From Bradyrhizobium lablabi (GTDB taxonomy: Bacteria; Pseudomonadota; Alphaproteobacteria; Rhizobiales; Xanthobacteraceae): DNA of 64,000 nucleotides. Under the pieces are notes generated by a model. It was not told the DNA's origin and made no database searches. It saw only the letters and a list, made by a program, of their open reading frames with translations. The stretch spans positions 1 through 64,000 of the forward strand of contig NZ_JAFCLN010000026.1 of the NCBI RefSeq assembly GCF_018129385.1, read 5' to 3'. Shown in pieces: positions 7,736-16,936 of the stretch. The number at the start of each line of letters is the position of its first letter. The stretch's first letter is position 1. Made by a program: the position numbers and the translations under genes.

Positions 7736-8946
7736 ACGCTCCGGACGCGCAGCGCATAGAGTCCCGCCGCGACCAGCGAAAACACCGTCAGCACGACGCC
7801 GAGCGCGAACATCGCCTCCTGCGACACGGCGGCGGCCAGCCACACGCCGATCGCCGCGTTCATCATCTGCCAGAAGCCGAGCAGGGCGGAGGCGGCTCCC
7901 GCCTTCTCGCCGAATGGCGAGAGCGCCTGCGCCGTGCCGAGTGGATTGACGATGCCCATGCCGAGCAGGAAGACGCTCATCGCGCCGAGGAAGGGCAAGA
8001 AGGAGGGGCTGAACCGCGACACCGCCAGCATCGCGACGCTGCCGAGCGCGGCGGCGAGCAGACCGCCGCGGATCGAGCGGTCGAGCCCGAAGCGCGGTGC
8101 GATCCGCGTGGCCAGCATGCCCGCGGCGAACACGATCAGCACGGTGCCGGCGAAGAACAGGCCAAGCTGGATCGGGGAGAAGTGCAGCGCCTCGATCAGC
8201 ACGCGCGGCGCCGCCGAAAACATCGCGAACAGCCCGCCCATGATGAGGCTGACAGTGGCGGCCGGCACCACAAAGCGGCGGTCGGCCAGCAAGCTGGCAT
8301 AGGTTCTGGCGATCGCCACCGGATTGAGCGGGATGCGGGTCGAATGGTGGGTTTCGCCGAGCACCGCCACATAGGCTACCGCACCGAGCGCGGCAAAGAC
8401 GGCAACCAGCACGAATTCGGAGCGCCAGCCAAACGCATGATCGAGTGCGCCGCCGAGCAGCGGCGAAAAACCGGGCGCTGCCGCCATCGCGATCATGATC
8501 AGCGCCATGGCGCGCGCCAGCGCCGCACCGGAATACATGTCACGGGCGATGGCGCGGGAAAGCACTGATGTCGCGCAGGCGCCGGCGGCCTGGATGACGC
8601 GCCCGGCGAGCAGCCCCGGAAGGTCGGTCGCGAGCGCGCACCAGACACTGCCTGCAAAGAACACCGCAAATCCTGCCAGCACCGGCCAGCGCCTGCCAAA
8701 CCGGTCGGAAACCGGCCCGACGACCAACTGGCCGAGCGCAAATACCGCCAGGAACACCGTGATCGCCGACGTCACCGCAGCCGTCGTCACGTTCAGCGAC
8801 ACCGCCATCTGCGGCAGCGAAGGCAAGAGGATGTTGGTGGCCAGCGTTCCCGTCGCCGCGAGCCCCGCAAGCACGGCGATTTGCAGCACCGTGGAAGAAG
8901 TCTCCTTGGCGGGCGCGGTGTCGATGGTCGCGGTCTGATCGGTCAT
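7720..8946 (-). CDS. Bcr/CflA-family MFS drug exporter
   Basis: A 408-residue MFS antiporter. The loop motif GPVSDRFGRRWPVLAG and the helix-5 region IARDMYSGAALARAMALI match the Bcr/CflA (DHA1) subfamily, which exports bicyclomycin, chloramphenicol and similar small molecules. Start ATG 8946 has AGGAG 5 nt upstream. The gene reads from a promoter region that holds a Fur-like palindrome (see the site at 8969-8979). It lies 130 bp after a PhyH-type dioxygenase gene on the same strand. Its 3' end overlaps the convergent cyclase gene. The substrate is unknown. Confidence 0.85.
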   Translation of the reverse strand: MTDQTATIDTAPAKETSSTVLQIAVLAGLAATGTLATNILLPSLPQMAVSLNVTTAAVTSAITVFLAVFALGQLVVGPVSDRFGRRWPVLAGFAVFFAGSVWCALATDLPGLLAGRVIQAAGACATSVLSRAIARDMYSGAALARAMALIMIAMAAAPGFSPLLGGALDHAFGWRSEFVLVAVFAALGAVAYVAVLGETHHSTRIPLNPVAIARTYASLLADRRFVVPAATVSLIMGGLFAMFSAAPRVLIEALHFSPIQLGLFFAGTVLIVFAAGMLATRIAPRFGLDRSIRGGLLAAALGSVAMLAVSRFSPSFLPFLGAMSVFLLGMGIVNPLGTAQALSPFGEKAGAASALLGFWQMMNAAIGVWLAAAVSQEAMFALGVVLTVFSLVAAGLYALRVRSVQPAT

Positions 8947-8968
8947 GGCGGCTCCTGTCTATTGAATG

Positions 8969-8979
8969 ATGATTATCAT
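8969..8979 (-). promoter_or_regulatory. Fur-like palindrome upstream of the Bcr/CflA gene
   Basis: On the minus strand the segment reads ATGATAATCAT, the core of the classical Fur box, with 13 of 19 positions matching the full consensus by eye. It overlaps a possible promoter (TTGCCG, 17 bp, ATAATC on the minus strand) and lies about 25 nt upstream of the MFS start. It suggests iron or other metal control by a Fur-superfamily regulator. It could also be an unrelated repressor's operator. Confidence 0.45.
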
Positions 8980-9076
8980 ATAAAAGGAGCCAGCGGCAAG
9001 CGAGTGCGCCGCGGCGGGGGTATGCGTTCGGGTGAGGGTGCCCGGGACCGTCGGATGGTCCCGGGCGTTTCTCGGC

Positions 9077-9868
9077 CTATGATGGCAGGCCGCAAGCCCG
9101 GCGGATCGCGATCTGGACCGGCGAAGGCGGCAGCGCCGGATCGAATTCTCCGTTCGGCAGCAGCGGCGGCTGCGCCATGAAGCGCGGCCGTGTTCCCCGG
9201 TGCGGTTGCGCGGCGTGAACCAGGAACGGGTGGCACAGATAGACGGTGCCCGCCGCACCCGTCGCCAGCTCGACCTCACATTTCGCCGTCGAGGCATAAC
9301 CATCGGCGGAGAGCTGCCGCAGCGTCGCTCCGGCCTCGCCATAGGGCAGCAGTTGCCGCGCGATGGTTAAGTGCGATCCCTTCCGTATCCGTGTCGGGGC
9401 ATCGTCGCCGCCGACATCGGAGAACAGAAACAGCATCAACAGCGCGCGCCCACGGCTCTTCACATTGGCGCGCCACTCCATGAAGTCGGGCGTGTCGGTG
9501 CCGAAACTCACGTCGATATGCCAGCCGTCATCGCCGGGCGATTGCGGCGAGGGAAAGCGGATCGGAAAGGTGCCGAGGCCTTTCGGTGCAAGCCAGCGGC
9601 GCTCGCCGACGAGCCGATCGTAGGCTTGGTGCAGGGCAAGCGTGTTGGCGGCTTCGATGAAGGGCGGCGAGGTCTTGGATGCGACCCGGATAACCGGCTG
9701 GATCCAGCCTTCGGGCTTGTCCGGCGACAGGCCGATATCGGCCCACAATTCGTCCCGGCATTGCCTCGCCAGTTCGGCGCTGAAAGCATTTTCGATTTTG
9801 ACGAAACCATTGTCGATGAAGTCCTGGACCTCGTGCGAGGTCAGGCCGCTGGATTCGGTCTTGGGCAT
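9077..9868 (-). CDS. Phytanoyl-CoA dioxygenase (PhyH) family oxygenase
   Basis: A 263-residue Fe(II)/2-oxoglutarate-dependent oxygenase. The iron triad is His117 and Asp119 in WHIDVSF plus a distal His in CHPFLVHAA (213 or 218), followed by the 2-oxoglutarate-binding Arg in RPRF. Start ATG 9868 is chosen because GGAG lies 7 nt upstream; the ATG at 9874 is only 1 nt from that site. It stands alone upstream of the Bcr/CflA exporter on the same strand, with a separate promoter-like region between them. The substrate cannot be told; family members act on lipids, amino acids and secondary metabolites. Confidence 0.82.
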   Translation of the reverse strand: MPKTESSGLTSHEVQDFIDNGFVKIENAFSAELARQCRDELWADIGLSPDKPEGWIQPVIRVASKTSPPFIEAANTLALHQAYDRLVGERRWLAPKGLGTFPIRFPSPQSPGDDGWHIDVSFGTDTPDFMEWRANVKSRGRALLMLFLFSDVGGDDAPTRIRKGSHLTIARQLLPYGEAGATLRQLSADGYASTAKCEVELATGAAGTVYLCHPFLVHAAQPHRGTRPRFMAQPPLLPNGEFDPALPPSPVQIAIRRACGLPS

Positions 9869-10024
9869 ACACATTCTCCGCTCGGCCAGCGCATCGGCGC
9901 GGCCGTGTTGATCTCATTGAGGAACGACGTCGGTCGTTCAGATCAGCGGGAAGAATGTGGAGATGAACATCATGCGCGGACCGTACAACGGGGTAAGAGC
10001 GCGATCAAGTTGAGACATCTCTTC

Positions 10025-10145
10025 CGTCATTGCGAGCCAACGGGTCGCGCGAACGCGCGCCCGATGACAGGCTCCGCGAAGCAATCCAGCGTTGCCACAG
10101 CAAGAAAGCTGGATTGCTTCGTCGCAAGTGCTCCTCGCAATGACG
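10025..10145. repeat. Palindromic intergenic repeat (CGTCATTGCGAG family)
   Basis: The element opens with CGTCATTGCGAGCC and closes with CTCGCAATGACG. Inside are the inverted arms GAAGCAATCCAGC and GCTGGATTGCTTC, so it would form a long hairpin. This family is very common between genes in Bradyrhizobium and Rhodopseudomonas. It fills most of the 333 bp gap between the PhyH-type gene and the next MFS gene; nothing else is visible in that gap. Confidence 0.85.
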
Positions 10146-10201
10146 GTGGTGGTGGCGCGTTCCGTTCCTTTGGCTCGCAACGACGTGAAGGCGGACGATT
10201 G

Positions 10202-11446
10202 TCAACACCCCGCCGGCTCGCCCACCATCTCCGGCTGCCGCGCCAGCGCGACCGCGGGCGACAGCCAGATCACCAGCGCCTGGGCCGCAAAGATCGCCGC
10301 CGCCAGCACCAGGCAGGCTTCCGCGCTGTAGAGGCCACCGACGATGGCGCCGAGCGCGGAGCCGAGCGGGCGGGCGCCGTAGCTCATGATGTTGATGGCG
10401 GAGACGCGGCCGAGCAGCGAGGGCGGCGTCACCGACTGCCGCAGTGTCGTGGTCGAGATCACCCACAGGATCGGACCGGCGCCCAGCAGGAAGAAGCTCA
10501 GCGCGGCGAGCAGCGGCGAGGGGACGAGAATCGTCGCCGCCATTACGCCGGCCGACACAAAGCCCGTGATCGGCCCAAGCCCGATCACCGTGCCGAACGG
10601 CAGGCGCTGCATCACTCGCGTTGCCGCCAGCGCGCCGACCACCATGCCGACGCCATACATCGCCAGCGTGGTGCCGACGCCGGTGGCGGAAAGGCCGAGA
10701 TGGCGTACCGCATAGGGCACGAACACCGCGAGCAGCAGGAACGAGGCGGTATTGAAGATGAACTGCGTGATGAACACCGGCCGCAGATATTCGTGGCGCA
10801 TCACGAACACAGCGCCTTCCTTGATTTCCTGCATCGGGTGGCGCCGCGGCGCCGGCGCACGCGCCGGCTCGTAGATGCCGGACAGCAGCACGACCGCGAT
10901 CGCAGACAGCGCTGCGGCAAAGCCGAAAGCAGGCGCCGCACCGATCCAGCCGACCAGCACGCCGCCGAGCGCGGGGCCGCCCGCAAACGCAACCGTGCGT
11001 GCGAGTTCAATGCGCGCATTCGCCGCCGGCAATTGCGCTGATGTCACCAGCGACGGCACCAGCGCGGGCGCCGCCACGCTGTAGGCCACCGTGCCGCACA
11101 CCGCGGCAAAGCCGAGCAGCGCGAGCAGGGGCATGGTGAGCAGGTTGAACCAGAGCAGCAGCAAAATGCCGGCCAGCGCAGCGGCGCGCAGTGCTTCCGA
11201 GCCCGCCATCAGCCAGCGCCGCGAAAAGCGGTCGGCCAGCAGGCCGGACGGGATCGCGAACAGGATGAACGGCAGCGTCAACGCCGTCTGCAAGAGGCCG
11301 GTCTGGCCTTCGCCGACGCCGAGCAGCAGCACGGCGACGATGGGAGCCGCCGCCAGCGCGATCTGCTCGGCCGATTGCGCCGATAGGTTCGACCAGGCCA
11401 GCCGGTTAAACGTCTTGGGCAGGCGAGGAATGTCTACGGTGGACAT
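10202..11446 (-). CDS. EntS-like MFS transporter
   Basis: A 414-residue MFS protein with about 12 membrane helices. The sequence FAIPSGLLADRFSRRWLM and the long run of small residues in helices 4-5 resemble the MFS_3/EntS group (enterobactin exporter-like). The start is ATG 11446. There are no close partners: upstream is a terminator and the YqiK gene, and downstream is a palindromic repeat. EntS similarity is at subfamily level only, and a role in siderophore export is not supported by any biosynthetic gene nearby. Confidence 0.8.
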   Translation of the reverse strand: MSTVDIPRLPKTFNRLAWSNLSAQSAEQIALAAAPIVAVLLLGVGEGQTGLLQTALTLPFILFAIPSGLLADRFSRRWLMAGSEALRAAALAGILLLLWFNLLTMPLLALLGFAAVCGTVAYSVAAPALVPSLVTSAQLPAANARIELARTVAFAGGPALGGVLVGWIGAAPAFGFAAALSAIAVVLLSGIYEPARAPAPRRHPMQEIKEGAVFVMRHEYLRPVFITQFIFNTASFLLLAVFVPYAVRHLGLSATGVGTTLAMYGVGMVVGALAATRVMQRLPFGTVIGLGPITGFVSAGVMAATILVPSPLLAALSFFLLGAGPILWVISTTTLRQSVTPPSLLGRVSAINIMSYGARPLGSALGAIVGGLYSAEACLVLAAAIFAAQALVIWLSPAVALARQPEMVGEPAGC

Positions 11447-11530
11447 GGCACGAATCCCTGAAATGGCGATTTTGCTGCATTCTCAGGAATCAGGACGTTC
11501 GAACCCACCCGTTTTCCGACTAGGCCAAGC

Positions 11531-11562
11531 AAAAAGGCCTGCCGCGGAACCACGGCAGGCCT
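11531..11562 (-). terminator. Rho-independent terminator after yqiJK
   Basis: A 10 bp stem AGGCCTGCCG (11535-11544) / CGGCAGGCCT (11553-11562) with an 8 nt loop. Read on the minus strand it is followed by five T residues, the polarity expected for stopping transcripts that leave the flotillin gene at 11596. Confidence 0.85.
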
Positions 11563-11595
11563 CTTCGATGGACGGCGGTTCAGCGCGCCGTGCGT

Positions 11596-13359
11596 TTACG
11601 ATTTGGGACCGAGCGTCGCCTTGGCCGATCCGGAGATCATCGTAGGGGCCGTCGTTGCATCATCTGCGTGATGGGGAGCTGTTGGTTCACTCGAACCGTT
11701 CAACTGCTGCGCCGCCAGAGCCTGCGTCAGGCTAGTGAGCGCGTCGGGGCCAGCCGCGAAACCGGCTTCGGACAAGATGCGGTCGATGATCGGCTTGAAG
11801 GCCGAGACCGACAGCAATTGCCCCGCGAGACCGTCGCCAAGCCCGACACCCATTCCACCGTGGCCGTTGGCGTGCCCGTTGCCGCCGCGGCCCAGCAGGC
11901 TGCCGGTGTCGAAGATCCGGATGTCCGAAATCTTCTCGATCGGCTTGACGGCTTCGGCCAGCGCATTCGGGATCACGTTGATGCGCGCCATCGTCAGGTC
12001 GTAGTCGACGATCGCCTGGCTCAACCGGTTGCGCGCTTCCGCTTTCAGCGCGGCGACTTCGGCTTCGGCCTCGCCGAGCTTCTTGACGCCGGCGGCGCGG
12101 GTCATGGCCGCGTCCGCGTCGGCCTTGGCGAGCACGTTGGTGGCTTCCGCCTTGTTGGCGGCGGCCTGGCGTTCGGCTTCCGCCATCACGGTGATCGGCA
12201 TGGCGTTGGTCTCGGCCGCTTTCCGCGCCGCGATCACGTTGATGATCTTGTCGCGCTCGGCGATTTCGGTGGCGCGTGCGGTCGTGACCTTTTCCTCCGC
12301 CGCGATGGCCAGCGCACGTGCGGTATCGGCGAGGGTTTGCGCTTCCGATTGCTCCTTGCTCTTGGAGGCGACGACGATCGCCGCTTCCTGCGCCACGATC
12401 TGTAGCTCACGCTCCATCTCGGTGGTGCGGCGCTTCACGGCGAGATCGGCTTCGATCTTGCGGGTGTCGCGCGCCTGATTGGCCTCGGTCTGCTTGTTGG
12501 CAACCGCCAGTTCCTGCTGGATGCGGTATTCGGCTTCGTTCTGTAGCGCGGTCTGTTCGACCTGCGCCGTCTCCGCGCGCATCGCGGCGGTCTTGTTGGC
12601 GATGTCGCGCTGCTGCGCCAGTTCCGCCTCGCGCTTGGTGCTCTCGATCTGTAGCGTGGTCTGCCGCGCGACCAGATCCTGCTGGGCGATGCTGACTTCG
12701 GTGGTGCGAACGATCTGGTTGCGCTCCTGCTCGCGCTGCTTGGTGATGTGCGTCAGCGTGGTCAGGCCGTGAGCGTCGAAGAAATTATTGGGATTGAAAT
12801 GCTTGATGTCGCTCTGGTCGAGCCGCGTCAGCGACACCGATTCCAGCTCCAGGCCATTGTTCTGGATGTCGGCTCCAACAGCGTCCTGCACCGATTTGAC
12901 GAAGGTCGCGCGCTGCTCCTGCAATTCTTCCATGTTCATGGTGGCCGCGACCGAGCGGAGGCCGTCGACGAACTTGGCCTCGATCAGTTCGCGCAACTCA
13001 TTGGCGGCATTGGTGCGGCTGCCGAGCGTCTGCGCGGCCAGCGCGATCGACGAGCCGTCGGGTTTGACGCGCAGGTAAAACTCCGCGCCGATATCCACCC
13101 GCATGCGGTCCTTGGTGATCAGCGAATCCGGCCCGCCGCGGGCGACTTCCAGCCGCAGTGTCTTGAGGTTCACCGCGGCGGTCGAGTGGAAGATCGGCAG
13201 CACCATCGAGCCGCCGTCGAGCACCACCTTCTGGCCGCCGAGACCGGTGCGCACATAGGCCTCATCGCGCGTCGATCGCTTGTACAGCTTTGCGAACATG
13301 AGGCCGATGACGAGGATGACGACAACGGCGACTGCGATGGGGATTGCAAGTTCGAACAT
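11596..13359 (-). CDS. yqiK: Flotillin-like protein YqiK
   Basis: A 587-residue SPFH-domain protein. A single N-terminal membrane anchor (residues 4-23) is followed by the SPFH/band-7 domain (about 30-205). Then comes a long Ala/Glu/Gln-rich coiled coil (about 215-480) and a C-terminal flotillin segment with a Gly/His-rich stretch. Flotillins organise membrane microdomains and act with an NfeD-like partner, here the gene immediately upstream, 1 nt away (TAA-C-ATG). Start ATG 13359 has an AGGACG-type site in the end of that gene. A longer frame upstream overlaps the partner and is rejected. It ends in a clear terminator. Confidence 0.85.
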   Translation of the reverse strand: MFELAIPIAVAVVVILVIGLMFAKLYKRSTRDEAYVRTGLGGQKVVLDGGSMVLPIFHSTAAVNLKTLRLEVARGGPDSLITKDRMRVDIGAEFYLRVKPDGSSIALAAQTLGSRTNAANELRELIEAKFVDGLRSVAATMNMEELQEQRATFVKSVQDAVGADIQNNGLELESVSLTRLDQSDIKHFNPNNFFDAHGLTTLTHITKQREQERNQIVRTTEVSIAQQDLVARQTTLQIESTKREAELAQQRDIANKTAAMRAETAQVEQTALQNEAEYRIQQELAVANKQTEANQARDTRKIEADLAVKRRTTEMERELQIVAQEAAIVVASKSKEQSEAQTLADTARALAIAAEEKVTTARATEIAERDKIINVIAARKAAETNAMPITVMAEAERQAAANKAEATNVLAKADADAAMTRAAGVKKLGEAEAEVAALKAEARNRLSQAIVDYDLTMARINVIPNALAEAVKPIEKISDIRIFDTGSLLGRGGNGHANGHGGMGVGLGDGLAGQLLSVSAFKPIIDRILSEAGFAAGPDALTSLTQALAAQQLNGSSEPTAPHHADDATTAPTMISGSAKATLGPKS

Positions 13360-13360
13360 G

Positions 13361-14053
13361 TTATGACGTCCTGCCTGATGTTGCCCGTGGTGATGCGATG
13401 CGGTTCGCTGAAGCTGCGACCGCGATAAAACCTTTGGCGTCGCGCTCGACCAGCACCACGCTCGCGCCGACCGGCAGCGCATCCGAATCCGCCTTCGCGC
13501 GCGCGGCTACCGTGTGCCAGTTGCCGAAGACATCCTTGAGACGGACGCGGCCGGGCAAGCCCTGGTCGAGTGGACCGACCGAGACCTCGCCGACATGGCC
13601 GACGAAGTCGGCTTCTTCCACCGCATAGGTCTCGTCGCGCGGCAGGATTTTTGCGATGGCGCGGCTACAGGTTCGCACCATTGGAACCGTCCATGCCGCG
13701 GACAGCAGCCCTGCGACCCAGGCCGGCACCGATACGCCGACGCCATGTGCGATACCCTGGATGAAGAAGCCGAGGATCGAAAACAGGCCGAGCGTCAGAA
13801 TGAGGAGGATAAGGAGCGGCAGGCGTCCGGCATTGAACCAGAGAAACATGCCGCCAAGAAAGCCGTCGTGCTGCGCGTCGGCATGGACGTCCTTGGCGCC
13901 AAAATCGACTTCCTTACCGCCGAAGAGGTCGCCGATCGAAAAGCCCACCAGCATCGCGAGGGCTTCGATGCCGCCAAGCACCAGCACGATTCCCGCGGCC
14001 ACGGCGAAGGGCCGGACATCGGAGGCGAGCAGAAGTTCGCCGATTGCACTCAT
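13361..14053 (-). CDS. yqiJ: YqiJ-like membrane protein with NfeD-type OB fold
   Basis: A 230-residue inner-membrane protein. Three hydrophobic segments lie at about 10-32, 65-95 and 102-118, followed by a C-terminal OB-fold domain (HVGEVSVGPLDQGLPGRVRL onwards) of the YqiJ/NfeD type. Start ATG 14053 is used; the open frame upstream to 14191 is not hydrophobic and lies in the mntH intergenic region. It forms a two-gene operon with yqiK. In E. coli the same pair (YqiJ-YqiK) is linked to membrane microdomain organisation, which is the likely role here. Confidence 0.78.
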   Translation of the reverse strand: MSAIGELLLASDVRPFAVAAGIVLVLGGIEALAMLVGFSIGDLFGGKEVDFGAKDVHADAQHDGFLGGMFLWFNAGRLPLLILLILTLGLFSILGFFIQGIAHGVGVSVPAWVAGLLSAAWTVPMVRTCSRAIAKILPRDETYAVEEADFVGHVGEVSVGPLDQGLPGRVRLKDVFGNWHTVAARAKADSDALPVGASVVLVERDAKGFIAVAASANRIASPRATSGRTS

Positions 14054-14523
14054 TGCCGCGACTTGATCCCTGCAAGCCGCGCAGCGGTTTCTACCGCGTT
14101 GCAGCCTGTCGCATTTCCCGCCGTTCGCCACCGGCGAGGCGAGGGCACTGTAACGTAACCCTGCGACCCCAGCGATGGCCTTGCGGCACATATGGGGTTG
14201 GTCGCGGCAGCCAGCCGCCCGGTTTCATGGAACGCAAGATTTGCTTGCGGAGCAGCGAAGCCCCGACCGGTCTTCGTGTCGCGCTGGAGGCATCGCCTGC
14301 AAGACCATGGTGCGCACATTGATTTTGGTTCGAGGCAATCCGTGGCGTGAATGCCGCTGAAGTTCAGGATCAATTTGCCGTGCGACGCTTGCGCACACGC
14401 AAGCGCTCGGCATTTCCGCACCTGCGAACCCGCCGAAGCGAGGGTGACGGTACCCAAATATTGATCGCTAGATGCAGTTGCAAATGAGTTGCAATAAAGG
14501 AAAAGATCGGCCATCTTAGTGGG
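14054..14523. other. 470 bp divergent intergenic region, yqiJ / mntH
   Basis: No gene with acceptable codon use is visible. The mntH-proximal end carries the Mur-like box at 14478-14494. An inverted segment CTTGCG/CGCAAG lies near 14388-14405. The rest shows no structure that I can assign. Confidence 0.5.
14478..14494 (+). promoter_or_regulatory. Candidate Mur (Fur-family Mn regulator) box upstream of mntH
   Basis: The 17 bp site TTGCAA-ATGAG-TTGCAA is a perfect inverted repeat in its arms. It lies 30 bp before the mntH start. TGCAA-rich palindromes of this kind are the alphaproteobacterial Mur-responsive type, and mntH is a known Mur target in Bradyrhizobium. Sequence and context agree; binding is inferred. 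Confidence 0.6.
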
Positions 14524-15906
14524 ATGGATGCCCGAACTCCCAGTTTGCCACCGGATTCGCTGTCAAAGATGATGCCCCAAGCTGCCGGCTGGCGCGCTGA
14601 CGCCCCAAACACCGCCAGTCTGGCCGAGGTGAATTCGACCGTCGCCGTGCCGCCGGTCGGCGGCATCTGGTGGCGGCGGCTGCTGGCTTTTGCCGGTCCC
14701 GGCTATCTCGTGTCGGTCGGCTATATGGATCCCGGCAACTGGGCGACCGATATCGCCGGCGGTTCGAAGTTCGGCTACACGCTGCTGTCGGTCATCCTGC
14801 TTTCCAACCTGATGGCCATCCTGCTCCAGGCGCTGGCTGCGCGGCTCGGCATCGTCACCGACCGCGATCTCGCGCAGGCCTGCCGCGCCAGCTTTTCGCG
14901 CCCGGTCAACTTCCTGCTGTGGCTCGCCTGCGAGGCGGCAATCATCGCCTGCGACCTCGCCGAAGTCATCGGCACCGCGATCGCGCTGAAACTGCTGTTC
15001 GGCATTCCCCTGATGGCTGGCGCGCTGATCACCGCGCTCGACGCCTTCCTGTTGCTCATGCTGATGAACAAGGGCTTTCGTTTCCTCGAGGCCTTCGTGA
15101 TCGCGCTGTTGATCGTGATCGCCGTCTGCTTCACGATCCAGGTCGTCGCGGCCGCGCCGCCGGTCGCCGGGCTGCTGCGCGGCTTTGTCCCCTCGACCGA
15201 GATCTTCACCAATTCGGAGATGCTCTACATCGCGATCGGCATCATCGGCGCCACCGTGATGCCGCATAACCTCTATCTGCATTCCTCGATCGTGCAGACC
15301 CGCGCCTATCCGCGCACCGAGGAGGGCCGGCGCGACGCCATCAAATGGGCGACAGCCGACTCCACCATTGCGCTGATGCTGGCGCTGTTCATCAACGCCG
15401 CGATCCTGATCGTCGCCGCCGCCACCTTCCACAAGAGCGGCCATTCCGATGTCGCCGAGATCGGCCAGGCCTATGAACTGCTCTCGCCGCTGCTCGGCCT
15501 CGGCATCGCCTCGACGCTGTTTGCGGTCGCGCTGCTCGCCTCCGGCCTCAACTCCACGGTGACGGCGACGCTCGCCGGCCAGATCGTGATGGAAGGCTTT
15601 CTCAATCTGCGCCTGCCGCATTGGGCGCGGCGGCTGCTCACCCGCGGCATCGCCATTGTGCCCGTCGTCATCGTCACCGCGATCTATGGCGAGCGCGGCA
15701 CCGCGCAACTCCTGGTGTTCAGCCAGGTGATCCTGTCGATGCAGCTGCCGTTCGCCGTCATCCCGCTGGTCTACTTCGTCTCCGACCGCAGGAAGATGGG
15801 CAAGTTCGCCATTCCGATTGCTGTCGGGGCCGTCGCCTGGATCGTCGCCAGCGTGATCGTAATCTTGAATCTGAAGCTGCTGTTCGACACGTTCCTGGGC
15901 GACTGA
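14524..15906 (+). CDS. mntH: Nramp divalent metal (Mn2+) transporter MntH
   Basis: A 460-residue proton-coupled Nramp importer with about 11 membrane helices. The helix-1 metal-binding motif DPGN lies at residues 69-72 and the helix-6 motif MPHN at 246-249. A 45-residue hydrophilic N-terminus precedes the first helix; an internal start is possible because the ribosome site before ATG 14524 is weak. It is a single gene with a Mur-like box directly upstream, consistent with repression by manganese-loaded Mur. It would supply manganese across the inner membrane. Confidence 0.93.
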   Translation: MDARTPSLPPDSLSKMMPQAAGWRADAPNTASLAEVNSTVAVPPVGGIWWRRLLAFAGPGYLVSVGYMDPGNWATDIAGGSKFGYTLLSVILLSNLMAILLQALAARLGIVTDRDLAQACRASFSRPVNFLLWLACEAAIIACDLAEVIGTAIALKLLFGIPLMAGALITALDAFLLLMLMNKGFRFLEAFVIALLIVIAVCFTIQVVAAAPPVAGLLRGFVPSTEIFTNSEMLYIAIGIIGATVMPHNLYLHSSIVQTRAYPRTEEGRRDAIKWATADSTIALMLALFINAAILIVAAATFHKSGHSDVAEIGQAYELLSPLLGLGIASTLFAVALLASGLNSTVTATLAGQIVMEGFLNLRLPHWARRLLTRGIAIVPVVIVTAIYGERGTAQLLVFSQVILSMQLPFAVIPLVYFVSDRRKMGKFAIPIAVGAVAWIVASVIVILNLKLLFDTFLGD

Positions 15907-15959
15907 TCCCCCACAGTCGCCGTAGCCCGGCTCTTGCCGTGCGCAATTGGTCTCCTGCC

Positions 15960-16829
15960 TCAGGTCGCCGCCTGGGCAATGAAGTTGCGGACGATCTTCG
16001 AGGTCTCGCCGCGCCGAAACGCCAGAGACAAGTGTACGATTGGAGCGTCCCCTTTGACCTCGCGATAAGCGACGCCGGTCACATGAAGCTGGCGCATGGA
16101 CGCCGGCACGAGCGAAAAGCCAAGCTCGGCCGCCACCAGGCTGACGACAGAGCTGATCTGCGGAGCGGACTGCCCGAAGGTCGGCTCGAAGCCCGCCCGC
16201 TGGCAGGCCTTGATCACGGTATCAACCCAGCCCGATCCGCGCGGCGTCAGAATGAGCGGATCTCCCTTCAGGCGGATGAGATCGATTTCAGTCGACTTCG
16301 CCTCCGGATGGCTTGCCGGCAATACGACGAGCATCTTCTCGCTGGAGAGACGCCGGAACTGTAGATCGTCTCCGCCCTCATTGGGGCGCAAAAACACCGC
16401 GTCCAGCTCGCCTTCCCGAAGACCTGCAACGAGACGGGATGTGCTCGCCTCTTCGAGTGTCAGATGCACGTCCGGATAAGCTCGTCGAAACGATCGGATC
16501 GTCGAGGAGACCACCGGATTGAACGGTGCCGAGTTGGTAAAGCCCACGCGCAGCGAACCGATTTGACCCCTCGCAGCCCTTTGCGCGGCTCGAACGGCGC
16601 GCTCCGCCTGCATGGGAATGACCTGAATGTTTTCCAGAAAAGCGCGCCCCGCCTCGGTCAGCTCGGCGCCTTGGGGGATGCGATGGAAGAGCTGAGCCCC
16701 GACTTCGGCCTCGAGATCCTTGATCTGCTGGCTGAGCGGCGGCTGCCCGATTCCAACGCGGGCAGCGGCGCGTGTGAAGTTTCGCTCCTCGGCAACCGCG
16801 AGGAAATAGCGGATGTGGCGCAGTTCCAT
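15960..16829 (-). CDS. LysR-family regulator of the divergent efflux pair
   Basis: A 289-residue LysR-type activator. The N-terminal helix-turn-helix is typical (RNFTRAAARVGIGQPPLSQQIK) and the effector domain starts near residue 90. It is divergent from the HlyD/FUSC genes, with 107 bp between the starts. This is the arrangement of E. coli aaeR with aaeXAB, where the regulator responds to aromatic carboxylic acids. Control of the neighbouring pump is therefore likely; the effector is not known. Confidence 0.85.
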   Translation of the reverse strand: MELRHIRYFLAVAEERNFTRAAARVGIGQPPLSQQIKDLEAEVGAQLFHRIPQGAELTEAGRAFLENIQVIPMQAERAVRAAQRAARGQIGSLRVGFTNSAPFNPVVSSTIRSFRRAYPDVHLTLEEASTSRLVAGLREGELDAVFLRPNEGGDDLQFRRLSSEKMLVVLPASHPEAKSTEIDLIRLKGDPLILTPRGSGWVDTVIKACQRAGFEPTFGQSAPQISSVVSLVAAELGFSLVPASMRQLHVTGVAYREVKGDAPIVHLSLAFRRGETSKIVRNFIAQAAT

Positions 16830-16936
16830 GTCAGTGCCAAAAGCTATCGAGACCGCCTGTTCTATATATTTGACGGCGTCCGGGTCGAAATCAAATATCC
16901 CTTATGCGGGGCAACAACTGACCTGGACGATCGAAG

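Noticed and set aside
14050..14514. A 154-codon minus-strand frame upstream of mntH
   Set aside because: No family likeness. It crosses the Mur-like box and promoter region of mntH.
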